Source of the DNA: Lichenicoccus roseus
GTDB taxonomy: Bacteria; Pseudomonadota; Alphaproteobacteria; Acetobacterales; Acetobacteraceae
Direction: 5' to 3'
Assembly: GCF_005844085.1 (NCBI RefSeq)
Contig: NZ_VCDI01000002.1
Location: forward strand, 744,001-808,000
Length of the DNA: 64,000 nt
Of the stretch, positions 41,809-55,499 are shown in pieces. The position numbers and the translations under genes are program-made. The notes under the pieces were generated by a model. That model saw only the letters and a program-made list of their open reading frames with translations, was not told where the DNA came from and did no database searches. Within the stretch, counting starts at the first letter, position 1, and every line of letters starts with the position of its first letter.

Positions 41809-42457
41809 GACGCGGCTGCACGATCCCCTGATCGACGCCCTGGCGCAGGACCTGTCGCCGGTGCGGCCGCTGCCCGGCCCGGTGCGGCGTGCCTGCCTGT
41901 GGATCGCCGTGGTCTGCCTGCTGGGGATCGGGTTGGCCGGCTTCGCCGACCTCGACCGGATGTGGGCCCGGCTGACCGCCACCCCCGATATGACCCTCGC
42001 CGCCATCGGCGCCGCAGGATGCGCGATCCTGGCTGCGATCGCCGCCTTCATCAGCAGCGTTCCCGGGCGCTCGCCCTGGTGGGCCGCACTCCCGCTGCCG
42101 GCGGCCGCGCTGTGGATCGGCGCCAGCGGACTGGGTTGCCTGCGCACCGACCTGCTGCCGGACAGCATGGTCGAGCCGCCGAGCGACGGCATGCACTGCC
42201 TCGTCTTCATCGTCTCGTTCTCGCTGCCGCTCTCCGCGCTGCTGGTGCTGATGCTGCGTCGTGCCTGCCCGCTGCGGCCGGACCTGAGCGCGCTGCTGAT
42301 CGGGCTCGCTTCCGCCTCGGCGGCTGCCACGCTGCTCAACCTGTTCCACCCGTTCGACGCCGCCGCCACCGACCTCGCGGTGCACGCCCTGGCGGTCGGG
42401 CTGGTGATCCTGCTCAACCGCATCCTGGGCGGCCGCCTGCTCGGGGTCGCCTCGTAG
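41801..42457 (+). CDS. nrsF: NrsF/DUF1109-type membrane anti-sigma factor
   Basis: This 218-residue protein has six predicted helices and the DUF1109 N-terminal pattern (LIDALAQDLSPVRPL). NrsF proteins hold an ECF sigma factor at the inner membrane until a stress signal, in Caulobacter involving two conserved cysteines. Several cysteines are present here, including GLGCLRTDL and GMHCLVF. Overlap with the sigma gene and the family match make the pairing secure. Confidence 0.88.
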   Translation: MSETRLHDPLIDALAQDLSPVRPLPGPVRRACLWIAVVCLLGIGLAGFADLDRMWARLTATPDMTLAAIGAAGCAILAAIAAFISSVPGRSPWWAALPLPAAALWIGASGLGCLRTDLLPDSMVEPPSDGMHCLVFIVSFSLPLSALLVLMLRRACPLRPDLSALLIGLASASAAATLLNLFHPFDAAATDLAVHALAVGLVILLNRILGGRLLGVAS

Positions 42458-42504
42458 GCCGGCATCGCCAGAGCGTGTTCGATCTTCCCGGGATCGCCGG
42501 CGTT

Positions 42505-42526
42505 GCCTCGCCTCATCCAGCGAGGC
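42505..42526. other. Hairpin before the alcohol dehydrogenase gene
   Basis: GCCTCGC (42505-42511) pairs with GCGAGGC (42520-42526) over an 8-base loop, 8 bp before the alcohol dehydrogenase ATG and 48 bp after nrsF. No T-run follows. It may be a weak terminator of the sigma operon or an element in the adh leader that would mask the ribosome-binding site. Confidence 0.4.
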
Positions 42527-42534
42527 GCACCATC

Positions 42535-43632
42535 ATGATCCAGGCAACCGGCTATGCCGCCAAACACTCCTTCAGCCGCCTCAGGCCGCTCAGCTTCGAG
42601 CGTGACGATCCGAAGGCGGGCGAGGTCGAGATCGAGATCCTCTATTGCGGCGTCTGCCACTCCGACATCCACCAGGTGAAGAACGAGTGGGGCAACACGG
42701 TCTATCCTTGCATGCCGGGGCACGAGATCGTCGGTCGGGTCAGGCGTGCCGGGGCCTCGGTCTCCCGTCACCAGGTGGGCGACATGGTCGGCGTGGGCTG
42801 CATGATCGACAGCTGCCGCCATTGCGAGCCGTGCGAGGCCGGCGAGCAGAACTACTGCGAGGGACCGAACAGCTGGCTTGCCACCTACAACGGCCCGATG
42901 ATGCCGGCCAAGATGTCGCCGACCGGCGAGAACAGCTACGGCCGCGACAACACCTATGGCGGCTATTCCGACGTGATCGTGGTGCCGGAGGATTTCGTGC
43001 TGGCGATCCCGGACGGCCTGCGTCCGGAGGTGGCGGCGCCGATCCTGTGCGCCGGCGTGACCACGTACTCGCCGCTGCGGCACTGGGGCGTCAAGCAAGG
43101 TGACAAGGTCGGCATCATCGGCTTCGGCGGGCTTGGCGACATGGCCGCCAAGCTGGCCCGCGCCATGGGCGCCGAGGTGACCATCTTCACCCGCAGCGAG
43201 GAGAAGCTGTCCGAGGCCGCCCGGCTTGGTGCCACCGCCGTGCTGGAAGGCGACCAGGCGGCATTCACGGCGCTCAAGGGCAGCTTCGACTTCATCCTGA
43301 GTACGGTGCCGGAGAAGCACGACCTCAACCCGTTCGTGACGCTGCTCAAGCGCGACAAGACGATCGCGGTGGTGGGCGCGCTCGAGCCGCTGGCGCCGGT
43401 GAACAACCAGCAGCGCGCGATGCACCGCACCAGCATCGCGGGCTCGATCATCGGCAGCATCGCCGAAACCCAGGAGGTGCTGGACTTCTGCGCCGAGCAC
43501 GGCATCGGGCCGGACATCGAGCTCATCGCCATCCAGGACATCAACGACGCCTACAAGAAGGTCCTGAGCGGCGACGTGCGCTTCCGCTACGTCATCGACA
43601 TGGCGTCGTTGAAACTCGAGGAGGCCGCTTGA
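42535..43632 (+). CDS. Zinc-dependent alcohol dehydrogenase (CAD/YahK type)
   Basis: This 365-residue medium-chain dehydrogenase has catalytic zinc ligands in CGVCHSD and GHEIVGRV, structural zinc cysteines in CRHCEPCEAGEQNYC, and a Rossmann motif IIGFGGLGDMAAKLARAMGA. The pattern, including YGGYSDVIVVPEDF and the C-terminal DVRFRYVIDM, fits the cinnamyl-alcohol/YahK group, broad-range NADPH aldehyde reductases. It may detoxify aldehydes. Whether it belongs to the stress operon upstream is unclear. Confidence 0.94.
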   Translation: MIQATGYAAKHSFSRLRPLSFERDDPKAGEVEIEILYCGVCHSDIHQVKNEWGNTVYPCMPGHEIVGRVRRAGASVSRHQVGDMVGVGCMIDSCRHCEPCEAGEQNYCEGPNSWLATYNGPMMPAKMSPTGENSYGRDNTYGGYSDVIVVPEDFVLAIPDGLRPEVAAPILCAGVTTYSPLRHWGVKQGDKVGIIGFGGLGDMAAKLARAMGAEVTIFTRSEEKLSEAARLGATAVLEGDQAAFTALKGSFDFILSTVPEKHDLNPFVTLLKRDKTIAVVGALEPLAPVNNQQRAMHRTSIAGSIIGSIAETQEVLDFCAEHGIGPDIELIAIQDINDAYKKVLSGDVRFRYVIDMASLKLEEAA

Positions 43633-43664
43633 CCGCGCGCGCGATCTGACCTGGACTTCGGTCC

Positions 43665-44108
43665 ATGCAGATCGCGCTCTATGCGTTCCCGGTGCTGGCC
43701 GGCGTGCTGAACGCCATCCATTCCGGGACCAACGCCCAGCTCACCACCAGCATGTCGCGGCCGTGGTGGGCCGCGGTTTTCGTCTGCGCGGTATCCGGGA
43801 TCGCCATCCTGCCCGGCGTGCTTATCAGCAGGGAGAGCCTGCCGTCGCTGGCCAGTATCGCCGGCACCCCCTGGTGGGCCTGGGTGGGCACGGTGATCGC
43901 CGCGGTGCCGGTGATCACCACCCTGCTGTTCGCGGGCAGGCTCGGCGGGGCGGCGTTCAATGGCCTGGTGGTGACCTCGACCATCGTGACATCGATCCTG
44001 CTCGACCATTACGGCCTGCTGGGCTTCTCGGTCCACTCGGCCAATATCTGGCGGATCGTCGGCGCGATCACGATGATCGGTGGCCTTACGCTTGTGTGCG
44101 CTTTCTGA
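43665..44108 (+). CDS. DMT-superfamily transporter (DUF606/YdcZ-like)
   Basis: A 147-residue protein with five hydrophobic helices, the size of a DUF606 protein. The N-terminal LAGVLNAIHSGTNAQL and the AGRLGGAAFNGLVVTSTIVTSILLDHYGLLG stretch (in pieces, about residues 85-120) are typical. Such proteins are predicted small-molecule exporters, often working as pairs; only one copy is here. Confidence 0.85.
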   Translation: MQIALYAFPVLAGVLNAIHSGTNAQLTTSMSRPWWAAVFVCAVSGIAILPGVLISRESLPSLASIAGTPWWAWVGTVIAAVPVITTLLFAGRLGGAAFNGLVVTSTIVTSILLDHYGLLGFSVHSANIWRIVGAITMIGGLTLVCAF

Positions 44109-44138
44109 CCAAAAGGTTCAGGCGGCTGACCGGAAGGT

Positions 44139-44480
44139 TCAGGCGGCGACTGCCGGATCCGGCGCACGCCTGCCGAGGCTGCCATAGACCGGCACGCCCG
44201 CGGCCGGCGGCACCAGCCGCAAGTCACGGCTGGACAGCACGAGGCGGCCGCTGAAGTCTGCCGGCATCGAGGTCAGCTTCAGCCTCGCGGCAGCCTCGAT
44301 CAACATGCGGAAGCGGTCGAACGAACGTCGCCGGAGGCTCATGCTGGATTCGGCCTCGAGGCTCGATACCGCCTCCAGTGCCTCGTCCGACACGTTGCAG
44401 GTGATCAGGTGGATGCCGTTCCTGACCTGGAACCAGACCAGGTCCGGGTCGAGCGGCTTGGTGACGCTGCGGGCTGCCAT
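44139..44480 (-). CDS. Small conserved protein, DUF1488-like
   Basis: A 113-residue soluble protein whose first 75 residues (VWFQVRNGIHLITCNVSDEALEAVSS and RRRSFDRFRMLIEAAARLKL) resemble DUF1488, a small family of unknown function with a V-C-x-VS-x-EAL core. The C-terminal 35 residues are a loose tail. It follows the 44-residue basic protein by 12 bp on the same strand. Confidence 0.65.
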   Translation of the reverse strand: MAARSVTKPLDPDLVWFQVRNGIHLITCNVSDEALEAVSSLEAESSMSLRRRSFDRFRMLIEAAARLKLTSMPADFSGRLVLSSRDLRLVPPAAGVPVYGSLGRRAPDPAVAA

Positions 44481-44492
44481 GCGTGCGGTCCT

Positions 44493-44627
44493 TTACTTGC
44501 CGGCGCTCTTGGACGGGAGCGGACGCACCGCCTTGCTCTGGATGAAGGTCGAGGGCGGGGCGACCGCGACCTTGGTGGCCTTCGGCTTCTTGGTCTCGCG
44601 GTTGCCGCGCTTCTGTCCTTTGGCCAT
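44493..44627 (-). CDS. 44-residue basic protein (conserved small ORF)
   Basis: This gene encodes MAKGQKRGNRETKKPK followed by a Lys/Pro/Ala tail ending in SAGK, 44 residues in all. AGGAG lies 7 nt before the ATG at 44627. Short proteins starting MAKGQ-R-NRE-KKPK recur in Alphaproteobacteria, as I recall, and are annotated only as hypothetical. The high charge suggests RNA or ribosome association, which is inference. Confidence 0.75.
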   Translation of the reverse strand: MAKGQKRGNRETKKPKATKVAVAPPSTFIQSKAVRPLPSKSAGK

Positions 44628-44853
44628 GGACGCTCTCCTGCATGGGATTGTTTCGGCGGAGCACACGCATGTCGGCGATCAGGCCCGGGACGCGAGGTCG
44701 CGACACATGTTGCGAGAAGCGGGCTGGATCGGGACGACGAACTGATCTGGTTGGAGTGGTTAAGGCCACTCGCGAAATTCGTCGACTGCTCAAAATAGCT
44801 ACACGCCGAGAATATTACAATCCCAAAACATCGGCTGCGAGGCTGCCTATCCT
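44628..44853. other. AT-richer intergenic region between ligA and small-protein operon
   Basis: This 226 bp region holds the presumed promoter for the two small minus-strand genes and the 3' flank of ligA. The segment 44770-44850 is clearly AT-richer than its surroundings (for example GAATATTACAAT). A 6 bp hairpin, GAGTGG/CCACTC, lies at 44754-44771. I see no gene in it. Confidence 0.5.
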
Positions 44854-49688
<4,835 letters not shown>

Positions 49689-49755
49689 GCCAGCTCTTCC
49701 GAAAGGGGCCGCCTTATATCACGCGGCGTCCGAGGGTGAAGAGTGGGTGGCCCGG

Positions 49756-49812
49756 CTTCAGGCCGCCCCGCGTCAGGCTGCCCCGCGTCAGGCCGCCCCG
49801 GGTCAGGCCGCG
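49756..49812 (-). repeat. 15-bp tandem repeat duplicating the lpxC stop codon
   Basis: Nearly four copies of a 15 bp unit (TCAGGC-GCCCCGCG on the plus strand) run from just after bamD's leader into lpxC. Read on the minus strand, each unit ends GCNGCCTGA, so the terminal Ala-Ala-stop of lpxC is repeated in frame; TGA codons fall at 49803-49805, 49788-49790, 49773-49775 and 49758-49760. Confidence 0.85.
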
Positions 49813-50840
49813 ATGCTGTCCGGCACCACGCCGCGCCCGCTGATCCGCCAGGCGGACTGGTCCGACAGGAGGGCATGCAGCAGGCGGTTGTTCAGCGCAT
49901 GACCTGATCGATGGCCGATGAAGGCGCCGCGGATTGCCTGGCCGGCAAGGGCGAGATCGCCCACCGCGTCCAGAACCTTGTGCCGGACGAACTCGTCGCG
50001 ACGACGCAGGCCGGCCGGGTTGACCACGCGGGCATCGTCCACGACCACCGCGTTGTCGAGCGAGCCGCCTCGCGCCAGTCCGGCGGCGCGCAGCGCCTCG
50101 ATCTCGCCGAGCATGGTGAAGGTGCGGCAGTCGGCGACCTCGGCGCGGAAGGCCCGCTCGGTCAGCGCCATGCTGTAGGCCTGGCGGCCGATCGCCCGCG
50201 CCGGGAAGGCGATCGAGAGCGCCAGCGACAGGCAGGGCCGGGTTGCCGGACGCAGTTCGGCGAAAGACTCGCCGGCTTCGACGCGGACGCGCTTCAGCAC
50301 CTCGATCATGCCGCGCGAGCCCTGCTGCTCCTGCCGGCCGGCGCAATCCAGCAGGAACACGAACGGCGCCGCCGATCCGTCGAGGATCGGCACTTCCGGG
50401 CCATCGACCTCGACGACGGCGTTGTCGATCATGCAACCGGCCAAGGCCGCCATGACGTGCTCGACGGTGGCGATGCGCGCCTCGGGATGCTCGCGGCTGG
50501 CGATCACCGTGCTCAGCCGCGTATCGACCACGAGGTCGTGCCGGGCCGGGATCTCGATGCCCAGGTCGTTGCGTACGAAGACGATGCCGGTATCGGCCGG
50601 CGCGGGACGCAGGGTCAGGCGGATGGTGCGGCCGGTATGCAGGCCGACGCCGACGCATGAGATCGGGTTGCGCAGCGTATGCTGTCGGACCCGGCCGAAA
50701 CGCACCGGCATGTCGGAGGCCAGGGACGGGAACGCGGACTGCTCCAGCAGCGCATCGGTGGTCGGATCCTGGAGGGCGCTGTCCATGCTGTCGCCACCAC
50801 CCGCACCGTGCAGGCTCTCCAGCGTGGCCAGACCATCCAT
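49803..50840 (-). CDS. lpxC: UDP-3-O-acyl-N-acetylglucosamine deacetylase
   Basis: This 345-residue zinc amidase commits UDP-3-acyl-GlcNAc to lipid A synthesis. Zinc ligands are the His in TVEHVMAAL and the pair in RHKVLDAVGDL; the catalytic general-acid His is in RSGHALNN. CVGVGLHTGRTIRL and VEVDGPEVPILDGSA are also typical. The start at 50840 has GAGG about 7 nt upstream and gives an N-terminal extension of some 55 residues over the E. coli enzyme; an internal ATG at 50788 would shorten it. Confidence 0.95.
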   Translation of the reverse strand: MDGLATLESLHGAGGGDSMDSALQDPTTDALLEQSAFPSLASDMPVRFGRVRQHTLRNPISCVGVGLHTGRTIRLTLRPAPADTGIVFVRNDLGIEIPARHDLVVDTRLSTVIASREHPEARIATVEHVMAALAGCMIDNAVVEVDGPEVPILDGSAAPFVFLLDCAGRQEQQGSRGMIEVLKRVRVEAGESFAELRPATRPCLSLALSIAFPARAIGRQAYSMALTERAFRAEVADCRTFTMLGEIEALRAAGLARGGSLDNAVVVDDARVVNPAGLRRRDEFVRHKVLDAVGDLALAGQAIRGAFIGHRSGHALNNRLLHALLSDQSAWRISGRGVVPDSIAA

Positions 50841-50996
50841 GGATTTACCTCGTCCCCGTGCATCGGTCCCACGTGCCACTGCGCCGGGACGGATATCGTT
50901 GAGCGTAGGTCTAGACGGCCCACCCCCCAATCGCCAGTCAACGATTATTGCCGAGTATTTCGCGCTAAGTGGCTCATCGCGCACGCTTTTTGTGTC

Positions 50997-51035
50997 AAAA
51001 ACGAAGCGGCCGGCCAGGGTTTCCCCGGGCCGGCC
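50997..51035 (-). terminator. Intrinsic terminator of ftsZ
   Basis: On the minus strand, 54 bp after the ftsZ stop, GGCCGGCC (51035-51028) pairs with GGCCGGCC (51015-51008) with an inner GGG/CCC stem, followed by TTCGTTTTTG. The strong stem plus a T-run is a classical Rho-independent terminator, so lpxC probably has its own promoter in the remaining 150 bp. Confidence 0.8.
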
Positions 51036-51088
51036 ACAACTCGCTTCAAACCGCCGTGGTCGAGGCGACGGTGATCAGGCGGCGGTGG

Positions 51089-52867
51089 TCAGGACTGGCG
51101 CCGCAGGAATGCCGGAATATCCAGCCCGGCCTCCTCGGCGGCGACCGGACGCACCGTCGCGGTCGGCGCCTCGGACCTGGTCTCCCGGACATCGCGATGG
51201 TCCCGCTGATCCGAGCCGTCACGTGCGTCGTACTCCTCGCGCGGCCCGGCCTCCCGGTACTGCTGGTCTCCCAGCTGAGGCTCGGCGCGGCGGCCGTCAT
51301 GCGTCATCTGCGGCGGCACGCCAGGGACCGGACCGGCAGCGCCGCGACGCAGCGCGCCGGTGACGATGCCGAACAGGCTGCGGCTCGGAGCCGGTGCCGG
51401 CATCGGCTCGGAATGGCCGCGCGGCGGCTCCGAGAACAGGCCCGAACGGGGTGAGGCGGGACGTGCACCGACGCCGGCCACGGTTCCGGACGCCGGCAGC
51501 TGGTGCGGCAGCGCGCTCGGCGACGGCGCCTGCACGTAGTCCTGGTCGTCGCGCTGACCTGGCTGCGACGGGGCGCTGGAGTAGCCGGTGGTGGAGGCGT
51601 TCGGCGCCGCGTAGTTGGGCGTCGGCGCCGGCGCTTCCGCCGCATGGGCGAACTGCGACCAGTTGTCGCTGTTGGCGTGGCCTTGGCCACCCGCGGCGTG
51701 GCGTGGCTGCTGGGTCAGCACCGGGGCGCCGATCGGACCGGTCGCCGGCACCGCCTTGCGCGCCGGACCGCCGAAACGCGAACCGCCGTAGGACGGCGCG
51801 GTGCCGCCGAGCGGATGTGCACCCGGCGTCGGATACGGGATCGGCTGGCTGACCTGCGCCGCCTCGGCCATGCGCGGCCGGTCGGCCTGCGCCACCGGGG
51901 TGTCGATGCCGGTCGCCACCACCGAGACGCGGATACGCCCGGTCAGGCTCTCGTCGATCGCCGAGCCGAAGATGATGTTGGCATCCTCGGCGACTTCCTC
52001 GCGGATGCGGTTGGCCGCCTGGTCCACCTCGAACAGCGTCATGTCGTCGCCGCCGGTGATGTTGATCAGCAGGCCGCGCGCGCCCGCCATCGAGGTGTCC
52101 TCGAGCAGCGGATTGGAGATCGCGGCCTCTGCGGCACGGATCGCGCGGTTCTCGCCGTCGCTCTCGCCGGTCCCCATCATCGCCTTGCCCATCTCGGCCA
52201 TGACGGTGCGGATATCGGCGAAGTCGAGGTTGACCAGCCCGGGCGCCACCATCAGGTCGGTGACGCCGCGCACGCCCATGTAGAGGACGTGGTCGGCCAT
52301 CTTGAAGGCCTCCTTCCAGCCGGTGCGCTCGTTGGCCAGCCGGAAGAGGTTCTGGTTCGGGATGACGATCAGCGTGTCGACGAACTGCTGCAGCTCGGAG
52401 ATGCCGGTCTCGGCCGCCTTGCTCCGGCGCACGCCCTCGAAGGTGAACGGCTTGGTCACCACGCCCACCGTCAGGATGCCGCGCTCGCGCGCCATGCGGG
52501 CGATCACCGGTGCCGCCCCGGTGCCGGTGCCGCCGCCCATGCCGGCGGTGATGAACACCATGTGCGCGCCGTCCATGTGGCGGGCGAGCTCGTCGGCGGC
52601 CTCCTCGGCGGCGGCGCGGCCGATCTCGGGCTTGGCGCCGGCGCCGAGGCCCTGGGTCAGGTGCGGCCCGAGCTGGATGCGGCGGTCGGCGCGGCTGTGG
52701 GTGAGCTGCTGGGCGTCGGTGTTCGCCACCACGAACTCGACCCCCTGCAACTGCAGCGCAATCATGTTGTCGACGGCATTGGTGCCGCCGCCGCCGACGC
52801 CGATCACCGTGATGCGTGGCGTGAAGTCCGAGTAGGTCTGCTGCGGCAAGGTCAGGTTGAGGGTCAT
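51089..52867 (-). CDS. ftsZ: Cell division protein FtsZ
   Basis: This 592-residue tubulin-like GTPase forms the division ring. It has the signature [13 protein letters not shown] (about residues 110-122), [13 protein letters not shown] near the N terminus, and the T7 loop [12 protein letters not shown]. The GTPase core ends near residue 320, followed by a Pro/Ala/Gly-rich linker of about 260 residues, longer than in E. coli, and a C-terminal peptide [12 protein letters not shown] that binds FtsA and other partners. A 176 bp gap from ftsA suggests additional promoter activity. Confidence 0.97.
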   Translation of the reverse strand: MTLNLTLPQQTYSDFTPRITVIGVGGGGTNAVDNMIALQLQGVEFVVANTDAQQLTHSRADRRIQLGPHLTQGLGAGAKPEIGRAAAEEAADELARHMDGAHMVFITAGMGGGTGTGAAPVIARMARERGILTVGVVTKPFTFEGVRRSKAAETGISELQQFVDTLIVIPNQNLFRLANERTGWKEAFKMADHVLYMGVRGVTDLMVAPGLVNLDFADIRTVMAEMGKAMMGTGESDGENRAIRAAEAAISNPLLEDTSMAGARGLLINITGGDDMTLFEVDQAANRIREEVAEDANIIFGSAIDESLTGRIRVSVVATGIDTPVAQADRPRMAEAAQVSQPIPYPTPGAHPLGGTAPSYGGSRFGGPARKAVPATGPIGAPVLTQQPRHAAGGQGHANSDNWSQFAHAAEAPAPTPNYAAPNASTTGYSSAPSQPGQRDDQDYVQAPSPSALPHQLPASGTVAGVGARPASPRSGLFSEPPRGHSEPMPAPAPSRSLFGIVTGALRRGAAGPVPGVPPQMTHDGRRAEPQLGDQQYREAGPREEYDARDGSDQRDHRDVRETRSEAPTATVRPVAAEEAGLDIPAFLRRQS

Positions 52868-53043
52868 GAAGGCGTCGCTCCGGGCTTGAGGACCCTAGGG
52901 GTTTCCTGGGTTAGACCCTGGTGGGTCACTGTAGGCAGGCATCCGTCTCGGGTCATCCGATTCGGTTTGTTCTTGACGATTGCGAAAGCCGACATCGTCG
53001 ATTGATCCAGGCACGCTCGCGAAGGGTCTCTGCGAGGGTCATC

Positions 53044-54543
53044 TCAGACGTGCTCGCGAAGCAGGTCGACGAGGCGGCGCAGCAGCCCGGTCGGCCGCGG
53101 CTCGCTGAGGTCGAGATCGTGCAGCGTTCGCCCACCGCCGGCGGCGTATGCCAGCAGGCCGCTGGCGGTGGCGAAGCCGGGACCGTTGGCATCCGCCGGC
53201 AGGCCGCGCAGGCCGGTCGGCGCGCCCAGCCTGACCTTGCGGTTCAGCACCCGGGTCGCCAGCCGCTGCACGCCGTCGAGCTGGCTGGCGCCGCCGGTCA
53301 ACACCACACGCTCGGCGGCGGCACGGCCTAGGCCGGCATTGTCGAGCCGGTCCCGCAGCAGCTCGAAGGTCTCCTCCAGGCGCGGACGGATCACCGACAC
53401 CACGCGCGAGCGCGGCATCCGGATGAAGCTGTGCTCGTCGACGCCGACCTGCTGCACCTGCAGGATCTCGCGCTCGTCCTCGCTGCTGGGCTCGGCATTG
53501 CCGAACACCACCTTCAGCCGCTCGGCGCTGCCCAGCGGCGTCGACAGCACCTGGGCGATGTCCTTGGTGACGTGCAGCCCGCCGACCGGCAACTGCGCGG
53601 TGTGCAGCAGCTGGTTGTCGGCGAACACCGCCATCTGCGTGGTGCCGCCGCCCATGTCGATCACCGTGCAACCGAGTTCGCGCTCGTCGTCCACCAGCAC
53701 CGACAGGCCGGACGCGAACGGTGCCGCCACCAGCTCGGTGATGCCGAGGTCGCAGCGCGCGATCACCGCGGTGAGGTTGCGCAGCGACATCGAGCTGGCA
53801 TCGATGACATGCAGCCGGGCGGCGAGCTGCTCGCAATGATGGCCGCGCGGATCCTCGACGCCGGTGACTTCGTCGACCGCGAAGTCGAGCGGCAGGGCAT
53901 GGATGATCTCGCGCCCGTCGGTATTCGCGCGATGACGGCCCTCTGTGACGATGCGGCGGATATCGGCGTCTCCGACGATGCGGCCGCCGACCGGCCAGCG
54001 CACGTTGAACAGCCGGCTCTCCGGCTGGCCGCAGGTCAGGCTGACGGTGACGCTGCGCAGATGGTGGTCCGCGGCCTCCTCGGCCTGGCCGACGGCGGCG
54101 CGTATGGCGCGCTCGGCTTCCTTGAGGTCGGTGATGCCGCCGAGCCGCACGCCCCGGCTGCGCTGCCAGCCGCAGCCCATGACGCGCAACGTGCCGTCCG
54201 GCTCGCCGCGGCCGATCAGGCAGGTGACCTTGCTGGTGCCGATATCGAGCACCCCGAACACGCCCGGCTGCCACTCGCGGCGGCGACGCTGGTCGGGCGG
54301 CGAAAGGGCCAGGGCGCGCTGGCCGCCGCTGCCGTCGGCAATCGCCAGCGTACGGGCCGGCGTCGACTGCGCGGCGTCCTCGGCCTTCCTCTGCAGCGCC
54401 TTGCGGGTCCGTCGGGTAGTGCGCTTGCGCGGAGCCGGCTCCGGGGCAGGCGGCTCGGGTTGCGGAACGTGCACAGGAAACCGGTTGCCGGCAGCCTGCC
54501 GCTCGGGATCCTGTGGCTCCGGGGGACGCGTGAGTTCGTTCAT
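53044..54543 (-). CDS. ftsA: Cell division protein FtsA with N-terminal extension
   Basis: This 499-residue actin-like protein tethers FtsZ to the membrane. The ATPase core begins at GVLDIGTSKVTCLIGRG (about residue 97), with the phosphate-2 motif VIDMGGGTTQMAVF and adenosine motif LTGGASQLDGV. The C-terminal amphipathic helix GLLRRLVDLLREHV is present. About 90 residues precede the core: a Pro/Glu-rich stretch then a basic patch (RKRTTRRTRKALQRK). E. coli FtsA has only about ten. The start overlaps ftsQ by 4 bp. Confidence 0.95.
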   Translation of the reverse strand: MNELTRPPEPQDPERQAAGNRFPVHVPQPEPPAPEPAPRKRTTRRTRKALQRKAEDAAQSTPARTLAIADGSGGQRALALSPPDQRRRREWQPGVFGVLDIGTSKVTCLIGRGEPDGTLRVMGCGWQRSRGVRLGGITDLKEAERAIRAAVGQAEEAADHHLRSVTVSLTCGQPESRLFNVRWPVGGRIVGDADIRRIVTEGRHRANTDGREIIHALPLDFAVDEVTGVEDPRGHHCEQLAARLHVIDASSMSLRNLTAVIARCDLGITELVAAPFASGLSVLVDDERELGCTVIDMGGGTTQMAVFADNQLLHTAQLPVGGLHVTKDIAQVLSTPLGSAERLKVVFGNAEPSSEDEREILQVQQVGVDEHSFIRMPRSRVVSVIRPRLEETFELLRDRLDNAGLGRAAAERVVLTGGASQLDGVQRLATRVLNRKVRLGAPTGLRGLPADANGPGFATASGLLAYAAGGGRTLHDLDLSEPRPTGLLRRLVDLLREHV

Positions 54544-55499
54544 GCCGGCCTCCTGGTCGGGGCGGAGCCCTCCGGGGCGATGTGGGACGGACTGTCCTTG
54601 CCCACGCCGCTGCCCGGCAACTGCTCATGATCGAGCGGCGGCCGACCTGAGTCGGCGGCATCCGGCGCCGGCTGCGGACGCATGCGCAGCTGCAGCCGGT
54701 CCGGCAGCCGGAGATCGATATTCACCAGCGGCCGCTCGAGCAGCTGCATGTGGTCCTCGAGCTGGGCCAGCCGGGCCAGCGCCGGCACTTCCTCGCCTTC
54801 CGGCAGCAGCACGTCCGCACCGCTGCGCAGCGTCAGGTTCCAGCGTCGCTGGCCGACCCGGACCGCCGCCACTACCTGGCTGCGCACCGTCGGCTGGGTG
54901 TCCAGCGCGTCGACCAGGGCGGCGGCGGCGGCGGGAGCACCGGCGCCGACCACCAGCGGCAGCTGCGCGAAAGCCTCGGCGTCCTTGCCGTTCATGCCCT
55001 GCTGCGCCACCACCTGGCCGTTGCGGTCGATCAGCACGAAGCGGCCCTGGTTCTGCCAGACCGCGAAGGGGCGACGCTCGGTGAGCCGCACCAGCACGGT
55101 GCCGGGCAGGCGGCGCTCGACGGTCGCGTGCTCGACGAAGGCGAGCCGGTCGATGCGCCGACGGGCCTGCTCGATCGAGAAGCCGAGCAGCGGGTCGCCG
55201 CGGGTGACTCCGAGCGCTTCCAGCACCGATGCTTCCGGCTGCATGTTGCGGCCCTGGACGATGATCTCGACGACGGGCAGGCCGCTGACGCGTCCCAGTT
55301 CGGCGCGCATCGGCGCGAAACTCTGCTCGCTGCGCATGGCGTGGTCGACATGCAGCGCGAACCCGCCGGCAGCCATCAGCACGATGCCGGCCAGCGCCGG
55401 CTTCACCAGCCGACGCTGGCGGCGCGCGAAGATCAGCAGGCGCGACGGCCGGTCCATGGCGCTCGCGCCACCGTAGCCGCTCGTGCGGATCCGCCTCAC
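54540..55499 (-). CDS. ftsQ: Cell division protein FtsQ
   Basis: This 319-residue bitopic divisome protein has a short cytoplasmic N terminus, one transmembrane helix (about residues 38-56), a POTRA domain beginning LPVVEIIVQGRNMQ and a beta domain with VWQNQGRFVLIDRNGQVV. The GTG at 55499 is chosen because it makes a GTGA overlap with ddl, as at the neighbouring junctions; ATGs at 55508 and 55457 are alternatives. The C-terminal 50 residues are Pro-rich. Confidence 0.92.
   Translation of the reverse strand: MRRIRTSGYGGASAMDRPSRLLIFARRQRRLVKPALAGIVLMAAGGFALHVDHAMRSEQSFAPMRAELGRVSGLPVVEIIVQGRNMQPEASVLEALGVTRGDPLLGFSIEQARRRIDRLAFVEHATVERRLPGTVLVRLTERRPFAVWQNQGRFVLIDRNGQVVAQQGMNGKDAEAFAQLPLVVGAGAPAAAAALVDALDTQPTVRSQVVAAVRVGQRRWNLTLRSGADVLLPEGEEVPALARLAQLEDHMQLLERPLVNIDLRLPDRLQLRMRPQPAPDAADSGRPPLDHEQLPGSGVGKDSPSHIAPEGSAPTRRPA

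Noticed and set aside
50841-50995. lpxC promoter with TTGACT at 50936-50941 (minus strand)
   Set aside because: The -35-like word is good, but no acceptable -10 lies at 16-18 bp; I did not list it as a feature.
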